The notes under the pieces: model-generated
What the model was told of the DNA's origin: nothing
Databases searched by the model: none
What the model saw: only the letters and a program-made list of their open reading frames with translations
Assembly: GCA_040902885.1 (NCBI GenBank)
Contig: JBBDWK010000077.1
Location: forward strand, 31,585 to 95,584
Length of the DNA: 64,000 nt
Origin: JBBDWK01 sp040902885
GTDB taxonomy: Bacteria; Acidobacteriota; Terriglobia; Bryobacterales; Bryobacteraceae
Direction of reading: 5' to 3'
Made by a program: the position numbers and the translations under genes
Shown here: positions 41,092 to 50,716 of the stretch, in pieces
Layout: each line of letters opens with the position of its first letter
Position numbering within the stretch: the first letter of the stretch is position 1

Positions 41092-43465
41092 GGGTGCCCG
41101 CGAGGGCAGTGCCGTGCGCGCCATTCCGCTTGGCCCGAACAGCCTCGCGATAGCTCCGCTCCAGCCGACGCGTGAGCGTGGCCATATCCCAGTTGGCAAC
41201 CACCTCCTCCCTGGCGCGCCGTGCCATGCGGGCGGCCTCCTCCGGATTCTCGAAAAGCTCCACCACGCATTGTGCAAAATCATCGGGGCTATCCGCGAGA
41301 AGACAAAACTCTCCGCTCCGCCGAGCCAGGCCTTCCGCGCCGACGCGCGTGGAGATAACCGGGATACCGGCGGCAAAGGCTTCCAGTAATTTTACACGGA
41401 CCCCGCTGCCGTTCAGGATGGGACAGACGAAAACGGACATCTCCTCCAGCAGCGAACGGATCTCGTCCACGAATCCGAGCAACTCGATCGCACCGCCTGC
41501 ATCGCCAAAAGCGTGGCGCGGCGGCGGGTCCGATCCCGCTACCACCAGTCGGGCTTCCGGACGGCGTTCCCGGATTCGGGGAAGAACGTTGCCCGCGAAC
41601 CAATCCAAAGCCACCTGGTTGGGGGCGTGGCGGAAGCTGCCCAGGAAGAGCATGGTGAACGGCTGGCGGGGCCCGGAATGAAAACGATACCGCGTGGTAT
41701 CGATACCCGCCCGCATCCCTTCGTCCAGCCTGGAGGCGACCGACGGCAGAAAGGATGCGATATATTCCTTGTTTTCGCGTGTGCAAACCTGCACGCGGTC
41801 GCATTGCGGCAGCACCTTCAGCTCATAACGCAGGGCCCGCAGATATTCGAAACGCGCCTTGGCCCGCCGCAGCGGCGGCATGTGCTCCAGGCTGCGCGCC
41901 ACGGACTGAAAGTAAATATCATGCTCGAACAGCGCGGTGGCGAGGCGATGGAAGCGCCCGGCATACTGGCCAAGAGGCGTGTACTCGAGCTGCACTACGT
42001 CGATGGCATGGGTATAGATTTTGCGGTGGATCAACCACTCCAGGTCACAATTGCGGAACTCCATCACGGCATGCGGGAGAAGCGAACCCATGGTGACGCT
42101 TCGATGGCCCTCCATGCGCACCAGAAACTCGGCCGAAGCGCAAAACTCTTGCAGGGCTTGGTTGGCCTTCCGTTGATCCTCGGTGTCGAGCAGAGCGATG
42201 ACATGAACCTGGGACAGTTTGGCCAGCTCGCGCAACGTTTGGTGCATAAAGACCCCGCCGCCGTGCACGGGCGGCAGGATTGGATAAGGCGAGACGAAGA
42301 GCACGCGGAGCCGGTCCGGCTCGGTCTCGACGTCCGCGAAACGGTCGCGGAAATATCCGCCCAGCGGCCGGAGAAAAGCCTCCGTATCGCTCACCACGGC
42401 CAGCGCGCGGGCGCGCCAGCGGGAGCGCATGGCCTGGGGCAGCGATAGAAACGCACGGCAAAGTCCCGCGAGGTCCGGGCGGCTTGGCACGTTGCCGAAG
42501 ATGGCGCTTACCAGTGCGCCCGCATAAGCGAAGAAGAAGTGCCCTGCAAGCCTGGGCCACTCGTGAATGTTCTTCCAGCAGAACAAGAGGAAATTCTTCT
42601 TCAGCACGGCCTGGATCCGGTCCTGCCCGAACTTTTTGCCGATCGTGCCGCGATGCTCGTGGTAGACCACGCTGCGCGGCTGGTAGAGCACCTTCCACCC
42701 GCGCTTCCAGGCCTGGTAACCGAGGTCGGTGTCTTCGAGATAAAAGGGCTCGAAGAGCCGGTCGAAACCGCCCAGGGCCAGAAACTTGTGGCGGTCGAAG
42801 GCGCAGGAGCCGCCTCCACCGTAGAAGCAGGGGTACAAGTCTTTGATCTCCGGGTCGATCCGGTGGCGCACGCGCAGCATGCCGTCTTCCCACCAGCCCT
42901 GCGTCAGGCCCGTCTCTTCGCGCACTTTCGCGGGGTCGGTGAAGAATATCTGGCAGGCGACGGCGAAAACGTTCTCGTCGGCGAAGGCCTCCAGGAGCGG
43001 TGCGAGGAAATCCGGCTCCACCCGCATGTCGCTGTTGAGCAGCACCACAATGTCATGGCGCGCCGCCTGGAAACCGGTATTGGAGCCGCCGCCGAAGCCG
43101 AGGTTCTCCGGAAGCGCGACAACCCGGATATTGGGAAAGCGTTCACGCACAAACTCGACGCTGCCATCGGTGGAGGCATTATCGACCACGACGATCTCGT
43201 TATCCGGATTTCCGGAAAGCGCCGCTTCGACGGACGGAAGATACTTCTCCAGGAGGTCCCGGCCCTGCCAGTTCGGAATCACGACGCTGACGCCGGTCGT
43301 CCCGGTGCGCGTCCGTATGGCCGGCCTGTTCCGTCGCGTCCTCGAAATCCTGGTTACGAACCAAAGGGCGTCTAGCAGCGCCAGAGACAGAATGCTCGCC
43401 AGCACCACCAGGGGAGAAACGATCAGCAGGGGAAGGGCCTTCAGGAGCCGCAGCAACGCCGTCAT
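41069..43465 (-). CDS. Two-domain glycosyltransferase: GT2 plus GT4
   Basis: A 798-residue chimera. Residues 1-45 are a hydrophobic N-terminal anchor. Residues about 55-320 are a GT2 domain (VSVVIPNWQGRDLLEKYL, EIVVVDNASTDGSVEFVRE, LLNSDMRVEPDFL and EPFYLEDTDLGYQAWKRGW). From about 395 to the end lies a GT4-type GT-B domain (VLFVSPYPILPPVHGGGVFM, FLGSFRHAPNQVALDWF, ELLGFVDEIRSLLEEM). The phosphate-binding Glu is in LNGSGVRVKLLEAFAAGIPV and ISTRVGAEGLARR follows. It could add two different sugars in turn. It overlaps the methyltransferase gene by four bases and converges with the secreted hypothetical gene. Confidence 0.87.
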   Translation of the reverse strand: MTALLRLLKALPLLIVSPLVVLASILSLALLDALWFVTRISRTRRNRPAIRTRTGTTGVSVVIPNWQGRDLLEKYLPSVEAALSGNPDNEIVVVDNASTDGSVEFVRERFPNIRVVALPENLGFGGGSNTGFQAARHDIVVLLNSDMRVEPDFLAPLLEAFADENVFAVACQIFFTDPAKVREETGLTQGWWEDGMLRVRHRIDPEIKDLYPCFYGGGGSCAFDRHKFLALGGFDRLFEPFYLEDTDLGYQAWKRGWKVLYQPRSVVYHEHRGTIGKKFGQDRIQAVLKKNFLLFCWKNIHEWPRLAGHFFFAYAGALVSAIFGNVPSRPDLAGLCRAFLSLPQAMRSRWRARALAVVSDTEAFLRPLGGYFRDRFADVETEPDRLRVLFVSPYPILPPVHGGGVFMHQTLRELAKLSQVHVIALLDTEDQRKANQALQEFCASAEFLVRMEGHRSVTMGSLLPHAVMEFRNCDLEWLIHRKIYTHAIDVVQLEYTPLGQYAGRFHRLATALFEHDIYFQSVARSLEHMPPLRRAKARFEYLRALRYELKVLPQCDRVQVCTRENKEYIASFLPSVASRLDEGMRAGIDTTRYRFHSGPRQPFTMLFLGSFRHAPNQVALDWFAGNVLPRIRERRPEARLVVAGSDPPPRHAFGDAGGAIELLGFVDEIRSLLEEMSVFVCPILNGSGVRVKLLEAFAAGIPVISTRVGAEGLARRSGEFCLLADSPDDFAQCVVELFENPEEAARMARRAREEVVANWDMATLTRRLERSYREAVRAKRNGAHGTALAGTPISGSGS

Positions 43466-44664
43466 TTCAAGCTATCGGAGAAGTCCGGTCCGAGATTGAA
43501 TTTGCGGCCGAGCTTCAACCACCGCGAGTCCGAAGCGAGACGCAGAGTCTCGGCGAGCCGAGTCCGCTGGTCTCCCAATTCCTTCCTTCTGATTTCCCAC
43601 TCGACGCGGTTGCGCTCCAGGGAATCCTCAAGCTGGTTGCGCTGTTCGAATAGATCCTGGGCTCTGCGTTCGGTGTCGTGCAGAATCTCGACGCATTGGA
43701 AGAGCTCCTGGCATTTCGTTTCCAGTTCCGCCGACGCTCGGAGCAGCTCTTCGTCCTTCCTCTTCACCTCCTCAGCCAAGCCGAACCCCCAGCGAGCGCG
43801 CGCGTCGAGCTCTTCGTTCATCTTGAGGCGCTCCGTTTCGGCGGCCCGATGCTTTTCGTACAGCGTGGCAAGGTCCTGCTTGGACTTCTCCAGCCACTCG
43901 TCTTTGCGCGCCAGCTCTTCCTGCAGAAGCGCGATGTGACGCTCGCGGCGCCGGAGCAGATTTCCAGCGCCGGGAACGTAAACAAAGCTGGCTTGCGGCT
44001 CCAGCGGACAGGGGCTGCACACGGCTATGAAGAAGTGTGCCTCCTCCGGGAGCCGTTCGCCAGCGTCGATCGCGGCGTCGAGACGATCGGATTCGTCGGA
44101 TGCTTCGAATACAATTCCGTGCGTGTGATTCTGCAGCAGCAGCTTGACATAGGGATAGACCTTCAACAGCTCGGCGCGAAATTCGTCATAGTCGAACTCG
44201 TGTACGTGAAAGGGATTCGGCTCATTGCCCCGCGATTCCGTGTAGTAGAGGCGATTGGGCGTGGACACAATGAAGCAGCCGTCTTTCGACAGCACGCGGC
44301 GGCTTTCGCTCAGAAACCTGGGCCAGTCTTCCAGATGTTCGATGACCTCGAAGGAGACCACCAGATCGAAGGCGGCGTCGGGAAGGGCGAGCGCGCGGCA
44401 ATCGCCTTGCAGGAAGCGCAGGTTGAGCAGGCCCTTATACGAGCGGGCGGCTTCGTCCACCGCGTCGGCGGTGACATCCATGCCGATCGCTTCGGAGGCC
44501 ACGCGGGCAAGCGCCGCCGTCCCATAGCCGACGCCGCAGCCCGCATCGAGCACCCGTTTGCCCTGGGCGAAGCGCTGCGCAAAGGCATACCGCGAATAGT
44601 GCTCGTTGAACAGGTCTGCTTCCACCTGCCCAGGTATGATCCGTTCGCCGGTGAATTCAACCAA
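43462..44664 (-). CDS. SAM-dependent methyltransferase with long coiled-coil tail
   Basis: A 400-residue protein. Residues 1-160 are a class I methyltransferase (VLDAGCGVGYGTAALA, with the acidic motif II DVTADAVDEA and motif IV SFEVIEHLEDW). Residues about 235-390 are an almost uninterrupted coiled coil rich in Glu, Lys and Arg. This matches the plan of WbdD/WsaE-type polysaccharide chain-length regulators, where a methyltransferase caps the chain and a coiled-coil ruler sets its length. The gene lies between a Wzt-like ATPase and a glycosyltransferase, the context expected for such a terminator. A kinase domain, present in WbdD, is absent. Overlaps both neighbours. Confidence 0.85.
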   Translation of the reverse strand: MVEFTGERIIPGQVEADLFNEHYSRYAFAQRFAQGKRVLDAGCGVGYGTAALARVASEAIGMDVTADAVDEAARSYKGLLNLRFLQGDCRALALPDAAFDLVVSFEVIEHLEDWPRFLSESRRVLSKDGCFIVSTPNRLYYTESRGNEPNPFHVHEFDYDEFRAELLKVYPYVKLLLQNHTHGIVFEASDESDRLDAAIDAGERLPEEAHFFIAVCSPCPLEPQASFVYVPGAGNLLRRRERHIALLQEELARKDEWLEKSKQDLATLYEKHRAAETERLKMNEELDARARWGFGLAEEVKRKDEELLRASAELETKCQELFQCVEILHDTERRAQDLFEQRNQLEDSLERNRVEWEIRRKELGDQRTRLAETLRLASDSRWLKLGRKFNLGPDFSDSLK

Positions 44665-45982
44665 GCCGGGTCTCCGGCATCGCGCTCAGCTCCGGCGCCG
44701 CCTTGTTCAGGCGCGAGTCGATCTCCACGCGGCAGGGGAGGTGCATGAACCCGTAGATCTCGCCCTCGCCGTGCCCCATCTGCAGGGAGAGAGCGTTATC
44801 GATCCAGTCGCACATCCGGTAGCCGCGCAGCGTCCCGTCGGCGATGGCAGGTGAAAAGGAAAAGGAACCCGGGTATAGCTCCGGCAACTGTGTGTAGAAA
44901 TCCACTGTGCGGATATCGCCGGGGAATATAGGCTCGAGCGAATAGTTTTCACGGGCGGTGTTTGTCCCGGAAAAGTCGATGCCCAGATGATTACGCATCA
45001 TAAAACCCACGATGGGCAGCGGCACTTCATCGTAGGCGCGAATGCTGATGCGAACCACGATGGAGGTGAGCGGCTGCAGAAACTGGATACGGTTGCCCTG
45101 GAGATCGAGCACGGCGATGCCAATCACCTCCGCGCGCCCGTCGCCATAACGGTGATCGACGTTCGGAACCCCTTCCACAATCTCGGGCGCGGTGACGGGC
45201 CCGGAGAGCCGTTCCCGATCCGAACGCCGCTTCAAGTTGAGGTAGCTCGAATCCTTCTCCACCATGGCGGCGAGATATTTGGCAATTACCCGGTCGGGGT
45301 CCCCGAGGTCCATCGAGCGGCCGCGCTCGAGCCACAGCACGCGGTCGCCAATGGCCTTCACGTCCCCGACGGCATGCGAGACGAACAGGATGGTAATTCC
45401 CTTGGACCGCAGCTCGTGTACCTTGCGCATGCAGCGCTGGCGGAAGTAGATGTCGCCGACCGAGAGGGCCTCGTCGACCACCAGAATCTCCGGGTCGACA
45501 TTGATTGCCACGGCGAAGGCCAGCCGGACGGCCATGCCGCTCGAGTAGGTTTTCACGGGCTGGTCGATAAAATCGCCGATCTCCGCGAACTCCTCGATGT
45601 CCTTGTACCGCCGGTCGATCTCTTTCGTGGAGAGGCCCAGGATGGCGCCGTTCAGATAGACGTTGTCACGTCCGGAGAACTCGGGATTGAAGCCCGCGCC
45701 CAGCTCAAGCAGCGCGGAGACGCGGCCCTTCACCTCCACCGAGCCTTCGGTTGGCCGCATGATGCCCGTCACCAGTTGGAGCAGTGTGCTTTTGCCCGAG
45801 CCGTTCTCACCGACGATGCAAAACGTCTCACCCCGCCGGATTTCGAAATCGACGTCCCGCAGGGCCCAGAAATCGCGATGGAACTGCATGCGATTGAAGG
45901 CCAATAGCTCCTTCAGCCGGTCGCCCGGGTGTTCGTAAATCGGGTAGCTCTTCGATACGTCGTGGAATTCGATCGCGTTCAC
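44657..45982 (-). CDS. Wzt-like ABC transporter ATPase with C-terminal carbohydrate-binding domain
   Basis: A 441-residue ATPase from GTG 45982 (an upstream frame start at 46129 has no family character). Walker A is GENGSGKST, the signature YSSGMAVRLAFAVAI and Walker B EILVVDEALSVGD, as in polysaccharide and teichoic-acid exporters. Beyond residue 270 a beta-sandwich (ITSIVVRISIRAYDEV, then SFSFSPAIADG) resembles the Wzt C-terminal domain that recognises the modified end of the O-antigen chain. The partner permease (Wzm) is not in the window. Overlaps the methyltransferase gene by eight bases, so recognition and capping proteins are co-translated. Confidence 0.87.
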   Translation of the reverse strand: MNAIEFHDVSKSYPIYEHPGDRLKELLAFNRMQFHRDFWALRDVDFEIRRGETFCIVGENGSGKSTLLQLVTGIMRPTEGSVEVKGRVSALLELGAGFNPEFSGRDNVYLNGAILGLSTKEIDRRYKDIEEFAEIGDFIDQPVKTYSSGMAVRLAFAVAINVDPEILVVDEALSVGDIYFRQRCMRKVHELRSKGITILFVSHAVGDVKAIGDRVLWLERGRSMDLGDPDRVIAKYLAAMVEKDSSYLNLKRRSDRERLSGPVTAPEIVEGVPNVDHRYGDGRAEVIGIAVLDLQGNRIQFLQPLTSIVVRISIRAYDEVPLPIVGFMMRNHLGIDFSGTNTARENYSLEPIFPGDIRTVDFYTQLPELYPGSFSFSPAIADGTLRGYRMCDWIDNALSLQMGHGEGEIYGFMHLPCRVEIDSRLNKAAPELSAMPETRLG

Positions 45983-46077
45983 GAAACAATACCCCAACGG
46001 CCAAGAATTTAGTGTAACGGAATCAACGGGGGTTCGTGATGGAAGTCCGGCTGCTATAATGCCCGCATCGTAACGGG

Positions 46078-47667
46078 ATGATTCAATTTTTGGCGACGCT
46101 CCGAGGGTTCGGAACGGCCGGGTGGGCATGCCTGTTCCTGGCCACGCTGGCGGCTACCCGGGTCCCGCTGGCTCCCGAATATCTCTACTATTTCGACAAC
46201 GTGAACTTTGCCCTCGCGGTGGAAGAGTTCAACCCCGCGCTCCACCAGCCACAGCCGCCCGGGTATCCGCTGTTCGTTCTGCTGCTCCGAGCCGTCCACT
46301 GGCTGACGCCCTCGGCGCGCGACGCGCAGCTCGTCGCCGGACTGCTCGGCGGCGCGCTCTCGCTCTGGCTGCTGCACCGCCTCGGCTTGATGCTGTTCAC
46401 GGCCCGCGCCGGTTTTTTCGCGGCGCTCCTCCTGCTGTTCAACCCGGCGTTCTGGCTGGGGGGCATCACCCATCAGGTCCGCATCTTCCTCGCTGTTGGA
46501 GCTACTTCCGTCGCCATCGCTGCATGGAATGCGGCCCGCCCCGGAGCGCCGGCCTTCTGGTTCTACAGCGCGTTTGCACTCCTCGGCATCGCCGGCGGTT
46601 TCCGCCCCATGCTGATTCCGTTCCTGTTGCCGATGTTGCTCGTCGTGGGGCTTCGTTCCCGCCGGAGCATCCGCGAATGGCTCGGCGCATCTGCCGCGCT
46701 GGCCCTCAGCGTGCTTCCCTGGCTGGCTTTCACCATTTACGCCTCGGGTGGTCTCGCCGGCTATGTCAATTTAGTCAACGGCTACGCGCAAGAGCAGTTC
46801 AGAGGCACCTCTCTCTTATTCGGTGCGGAGGTTGATCCGGCCCGCCGCATGGCCCGTGCCGCTTTCGTATGGAATGGTATGGGCCTATTGAGCTGGATCT
46901 GGACGGTCCCTTTCACGCTTCGCCGGCCGCTCGCATGGAACTGGAAGTTCACTTTTCTCCTGATCGGCTTCCTCCCCGCCTATCTGTTCCATTCTTTCGT
47001 CCATGTGGGCGACGCCGATCACACCATCGTTACCGCCGTCATCCTGTGCCTGCTGGGAGGCGCGTCGCTCGACCGCTTTGCGTCCACGCGCCGTCTCCTG
47101 TGGACCGGCGCGGCCGTCTCCACGCTCGCCGGCGTTGTGCTCTTCTTCCACCCGCCGCGCGGCCTGGCGCGCGCCGCGAGCTACCATATCGTGCGCGACA
47201 TGGACCGGAAGACCCGCGACACTTTCGATGCCATTCGCCGCCTTCGCCAGGAGGGCCGTTTCGTGCTCGTGTCGCGCTCCTCGGTGATCACGTGGCGGCA
47301 CCTCTCCTACTACTTCCCGGATGTGCCGCTATTCAATATCGTTTCGGAAGCCCCGGACAGCGTCTGGCACATCCGCCAGCGCCGCATTATCGGCCACGGG
47401 ACAGCGGACGACGGCACCATCCTGCTGCCGGCCTCGCGAGTTGCGCTGCTCGATGGCGGGCAGCCGCTTCGGGTGGTTGAGTTGCGCCCCGGCGGATCGT
47501 TCACCCTCGCTAATCACTCGTTCCGGGCGCCACAGCCGCTCCAATTGGCTGTGGAACGCCGCGCCGTGCCGCAACCCACGCTCCCAGATCGTCGAAGATC
47601 GAGTATGCTACGGGCGTCACGACCAGCGTCAGCAGCAGCGAAAGCGACTGGCCGCCAATCACGATGA
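46078..47667 (+). CDS. GT39-like integral membrane glycosyltransferase
   Basis: A 529-residue protein with about ten to eleven hydrophobic helices. It starts with a short N-terminal helix and the luminal loop with the Asp-containing motif near YYFDNVNFALAVEEF, followed by HQPQPPGYPLFVLLLR. This PPGYP loop is typical of GT39/ArnT-like enzymes that use polyprenyl-phosphate sugars, such as that from the DPM1-type enzyme nearby. The soluble C-terminal 140 residues carry no obvious motif. The last 53 codons overlap the convergent RND gene, so the true end may be earlier. Divergent from the Wzt gene with 95 bp between. Confidence 0.75.
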   Translation: MIQFLATLRGFGTAGWACLFLATLAATRVPLAPEYLYYFDNVNFALAVEEFNPALHQPQPPGYPLFVLLLRAVHWLTPSARDAQLVAGLLGGALSLWLLHRLGLMLFTARAGFFAALLLLFNPAFWLGGITHQVRIFLAVGATSVAIAAWNAARPGAPAFWFYSAFALLGIAGGFRPMLIPFLLPMLLVVGLRSRRSIREWLGASAALALSVLPWLAFTIYASGGLAGYVNLVNGYAQEQFRGTSLLFGAEVDPARRMARAAFVWNGMGLLSWIWTVPFTLRRPLAWNWKFTFLLIGFLPAYLFHSFVHVGDADHTIVTAVILCLLGGASLDRFASTRRLLWTGAAVSTLAGVVLFFHPPRGLARAASYHIVRDMDRKTRDTFDAIRRLRQEGRFVLVSRSSVITWRHLSYYFPDVPLFNIVSEAPDSVWHIRQRRIIGHGTADDGTILLPASRVALLDGGQPLRVVELRPGGSFTLANHSFRAPQPLQLAVERRAVPQPTLPDRRRSSMLRASRPASAAAKATGRQSR

Positions 47668-50600
47668 TGGCGATGGAACGCCGTTCTTCCGCGCCCGGCC
47701 CGGTTCCCAGCGCGAGCGGCAGCATCCCAGCGACCAGCGTGAGCGTGGTCATTAAGATGGGGCGCAAGCGGTCGCGGTTTGCCTGCATGATCGCGTCCAG
47801 GCGCTCCCGGCCCTCGCGCCGCAAATTGTTGGTGTGGTCGATCTGCAAAATGGAGTTCTTCTTCACCACTCCGAACAGCACCAGGATGCCGAGCGCTGAA
47901 TACAGATTCAGCGTGTCGTTGAAGAACCAGAGGGAAAGGAACCCGAAGGGAACAGCCAGCGGAAGACTGAGCAGGATGGTGATGGGATGGACCAGGCTTT
48001 CGAACTGCGACGCCAGAATCATGTACATGAACGCCACGGAGAGCGCGAAGGCCAGCAGGAACTCGGCGAATGTCCGCTCCAGCTCGCGCCCGCGCCCGAT
48101 CACCATGGTCGAGTAAGCCGCCGGAAGATTCAGCTTATCCGCGGCCTCATACATTACTTCCAGCCGGTCCGCCAGCGCGAATTCGGGAGTGATATTGGCC
48201 CGCAGCGCGACCTGGCGCTGCCGGTCCAGACCTTCGATGCGATACGCGCTCATGCCCTCCCGCAGCCTCACCAGGTTATCGAGCCGGACGAGGCCGCCGT
48301 TCCCGCTGGGCACGAAGAGTTTCGCCACGGTGGTGGCGTTGTTGCGGTGCTCGCCGGCCAGACGCACCTCGACGTCGTAGTCCTCGGCCAGCTTTTCGTC
48401 GCGGAAACGGGAAACTTCGTCATCGCCGCCCACCATGATGCGGAGCGATCCCGCGATGTCGGCCGCGTCCACCGAGAGGTCGGCCGCGCGCTGGCGGTCG
48501 ATGGAAACGCGAAGCTCCGGCTTGGTCAGGCGCAGCGTGGTATCCACGTCCACCAGGCCGGGGATTTTGAGCGCCGCCTGGCGCAGTTCCTCGCTGTACC
48601 GGCTCAGCTCGACGAGATCCGGCCCGCGAATGGCGAAGTCGATGTCCACTCCCGCCGAACCCTGGCTCATGGTTTGCGCGTTGCGCACCTGCACACGCAA
48701 GTCGGAGAGTCCCCTCACCGCTGCACGCGCCGCCTGCATAACGTCGCGCTGCGAGTAGATGCCCCGGAAGGCGTCCAGGGGTCGGCCTTCCACAGTTTTG
48801 CGCCATAGCCGGGAAAGCGAGAATACGCGGTCCTCGATGTCCGCGATCCGCACGAACATCTGCGCGCTGTTCACGGCTTGCAGGTAGCTGGCCCCAATGG
48901 TAGCCAGCACGTGCTCCACGCCGGGGAGAGCGAACAACTCCGCCTCGACGCGCGTTAGCACCCTTTCCATCTCGGCCAGGCTGGTGCCTTCCGGCGCGGT
49001 GACGGACATCTCGAATTCGCCTTCGTCCACGCTGGTGGGCAGATACTCCTGCCGGAGCATCTTGTACAAAGGCGCCGAGGATGCCATCACCAATAATGCG
49101 AACACGGCTACGGTCCGGCGATGGTGCATGGCCCACCAGAGAATGGCTGTGTACCCGCGATCCAGAGTGCCGTAGAATCCGCCCCGAGAGCCGGCGGGAA
49201 TAGAGGAATGCCGCCCGGCGCCGCTGCCCGGCGTGCGCGCGTACAGCATGCGCGAACACATCATGGGCGTAAGGCTGAAGCTCACCAGCAGGGACACCAG
49301 GATGGCCACGGCCGCTGTAATGCCGAAGCTGTACAGGAAGCGGCCGGAGATGCTGGACATGAAGGAGACGGGCAGGAACACGACCACCAGACTGAGCGTG
49401 GTCGCCATCACCGCCAGCCCGATGTCCTTGGTCGCCACCACCGCCGCCTGCCGGGGTGAAAGCCGTTTCTCCTCCACGAAGCGGAAGATATTCTCCAGCA
49501 CGACGATGGCGTCGTCGATCACCACGCCGACCATCAGCACCAGCGCCAGCATGGTGATGTTGTTCAGGGTGAAGTTCAGGGCGTACATCATCCCGAAGGT
49601 GGAGATGACGGATGCGGGAATGGCCACCGCCGCGATCGCCGTGGAGCGCCAGTTGCGCATGAACAACAACACGACAAGCGACGCCAGAATGCTGCCCAGA
49701 ATCAGGTGAAGCTGCACCTCGTGAAAAGCCGCTTCAATGTAGCGCGACTGGTCCTGCACCACATCCAGCCTCACGCCGGGCGGCAGCAGTTGCCGGACGC
49801 GCTCCAGCTTCGCCTTGACACCATGGATGACGTCGATGGTGTTGGCCCCGGACTGCCGCCTTACCTGCAGGCTCACCGCCGGCTTTCGGTCGTAGCGCGC
49901 CGCCGTGCGCTGCTCTTTATGCCCGTCCTCGGCGTAGCCTAGGTCGCGGACGCGCACGGGAGCGTTATTGATGGTGGCCACCACCAGATCGTTGAACTGC
50001 TCCGGATCGGGGAAACGGCCCAGCGTGCGCAGCACCAGCTCCCGACGGCCTTCATCCACGCGTCCGCCCGGAATCTCCGCGTTCTGCCGCGCGATGGCAT
50101 CGCGAACGGCGAGGATCGGAATGCGATACGCGGCCAGCCGGTCCGCGTCGATCCAGACGTTGACGGCCCGCTGCTGCCCGCCCACTAGTAGCACCTGACC
50201 GACGCCGCCCACCGATTCGATGGCATCCTGCACCTCGCGGTCGGCGATCTCGTAGAGCTCGCGCGGGGTCCTGTCTCCGGAAAGCACCAGGCTCATCACC
50301 GGCGAAGAGTCCGTGTCCAGCTTCTTGATCAGAGGCGGCTTCGCGTCGCGCGGCAGCAGGCTGATGACGGCCGCCACGGCATCGCGAATGTCCTGCGCGG
50401 CCACGTCGATATCGCGGCTGAGGGTGAACGTGACGGTGACGATGGAGAGGCTTTCCGTGGATGTCGAACGGATGTTGTCGATGCCTTCGACCGTGGCCAC
50501 GGCATCTTCAATACGGCGCGTGAGGGAGCTTTCGACCTCTTCCGGCGAAGCGCCCGGAAGCAGCGTGCGCACGCTGATGATGGGGAGATCGACGTCCGGG

Positions 50601-50713
50601 AAGCGGTCAATGCCGAGCTTGGAATACGAGACTCCGCCCACCACCACCAGGGCGAGAATCAGCATGACCGCGAAAACAGGACGCTGGATGCAGATCTCGG
50701 CAAGCTTCTGCAT
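47510..50713 (-). CDS. RND multidrug efflux permease (HAE1 family)
   Basis: A 1067-residue inner-membrane proton/drug antiporter. It begins MQKLAEICIQRPVFAVMLIL. Family blocks are GIDRFPDVDLPIISV, IDDAIVVLENIFRFVEEKRL (with the essential Asp pair), the GISSISGRFLYSFG-like stretch, and FGVVKKNSILQIDHTNNL near the C-terminus. It lies four bases after its adaptor gene. An outer-membrane channel (TolC-type) is not in the window. The 3' end overlaps the GT39-like gene by 158 bp on the other strand. Confidence 0.93.
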   Translation of the reverse strand: MQKLAEICIQRPVFAVMLILALVVVGGVSYSKLGIDRFPDVDLPIISVRTLLPGASPEEVESSLTRRIEDAVATVEGIDNIRSTSTESLSIVTVTFTLSRDIDVAAQDIRDAVAAVISLLPRDAKPPLIKKLDTDSSPVMSLVLSGDRTPRELYEIADREVQDAIESVGGVGQVLLVGGQQRAVNVWIDADRLAAYRIPILAVRDAIARQNAEIPGGRVDEGRRELVLRTLGRFPDPEQFNDLVVATINNAPVRVRDLGYAEDGHKEQRTAARYDRKPAVSLQVRRQSGANTIDVIHGVKAKLERVRQLLPPGVRLDVVQDQSRYIEAAFHEVQLHLILGSILASLVVLLFMRNWRSTAIAAVAIPASVISTFGMMYALNFTLNNITMLALVLMVGVVIDDAIVVLENIFRFVEEKRLSPRQAAVVATKDIGLAVMATTLSLVVVFLPVSFMSSISGRFLYSFGITAAVAILVSLLVSFSLTPMMCSRMLYARTPGSGAGRHSSIPAGSRGGFYGTLDRGYTAILWWAMHHRRTVAVFALLVMASSAPLYKMLRQEYLPTSVDEGEFEMSVTAPEGTSLAEMERVLTRVEAELFALPGVEHVLATIGASYLQAVNSAQMFVRIADIEDRVFSLSRLWRKTVEGRPLDAFRGIYSQRDVMQAARAAVRGLSDLRVQVRNAQTMSQGSAGVDIDFAIRGPDLVELSRYSEELRQAALKIPGLVDVDTTLRLTKPELRVSIDRQRAADLSVDAADIAGSLRIMVGGDDEVSRFRDEKLAEDYDVEVRLAGEHRNNATTVAKLFVPSGNGGLVRLDNLVRLREGMSAYRIEGLDRQRQVALRANITPEFALADRLEVMYEAADKLNLPAAYSTMVIGRGRELERTFAEFLLAFALSVAFMYMILASQFESLVHPITILLSLPLAVPFGFLSLWFFNDTLNLYSALGILVLFGVVKKNSILQIDHTNNLRREGRERLDAIMQANRDRLRPILMTTLTLVAGMLPLALGTGPGAEERRSIAIIVIGGQSLSLLLTLVVTPVAYSIFDDLGAWVAARRGVPQPIGAAVAPGTSD

Positions 50714-50716
50714 GCG

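Noticed and set aside
41513..42448. A plus-strand frame antisense to the GT2-GT4 gene
   Set aside because: It is rich in His and Gln, as expected of an antisense shadow, and has no start context.
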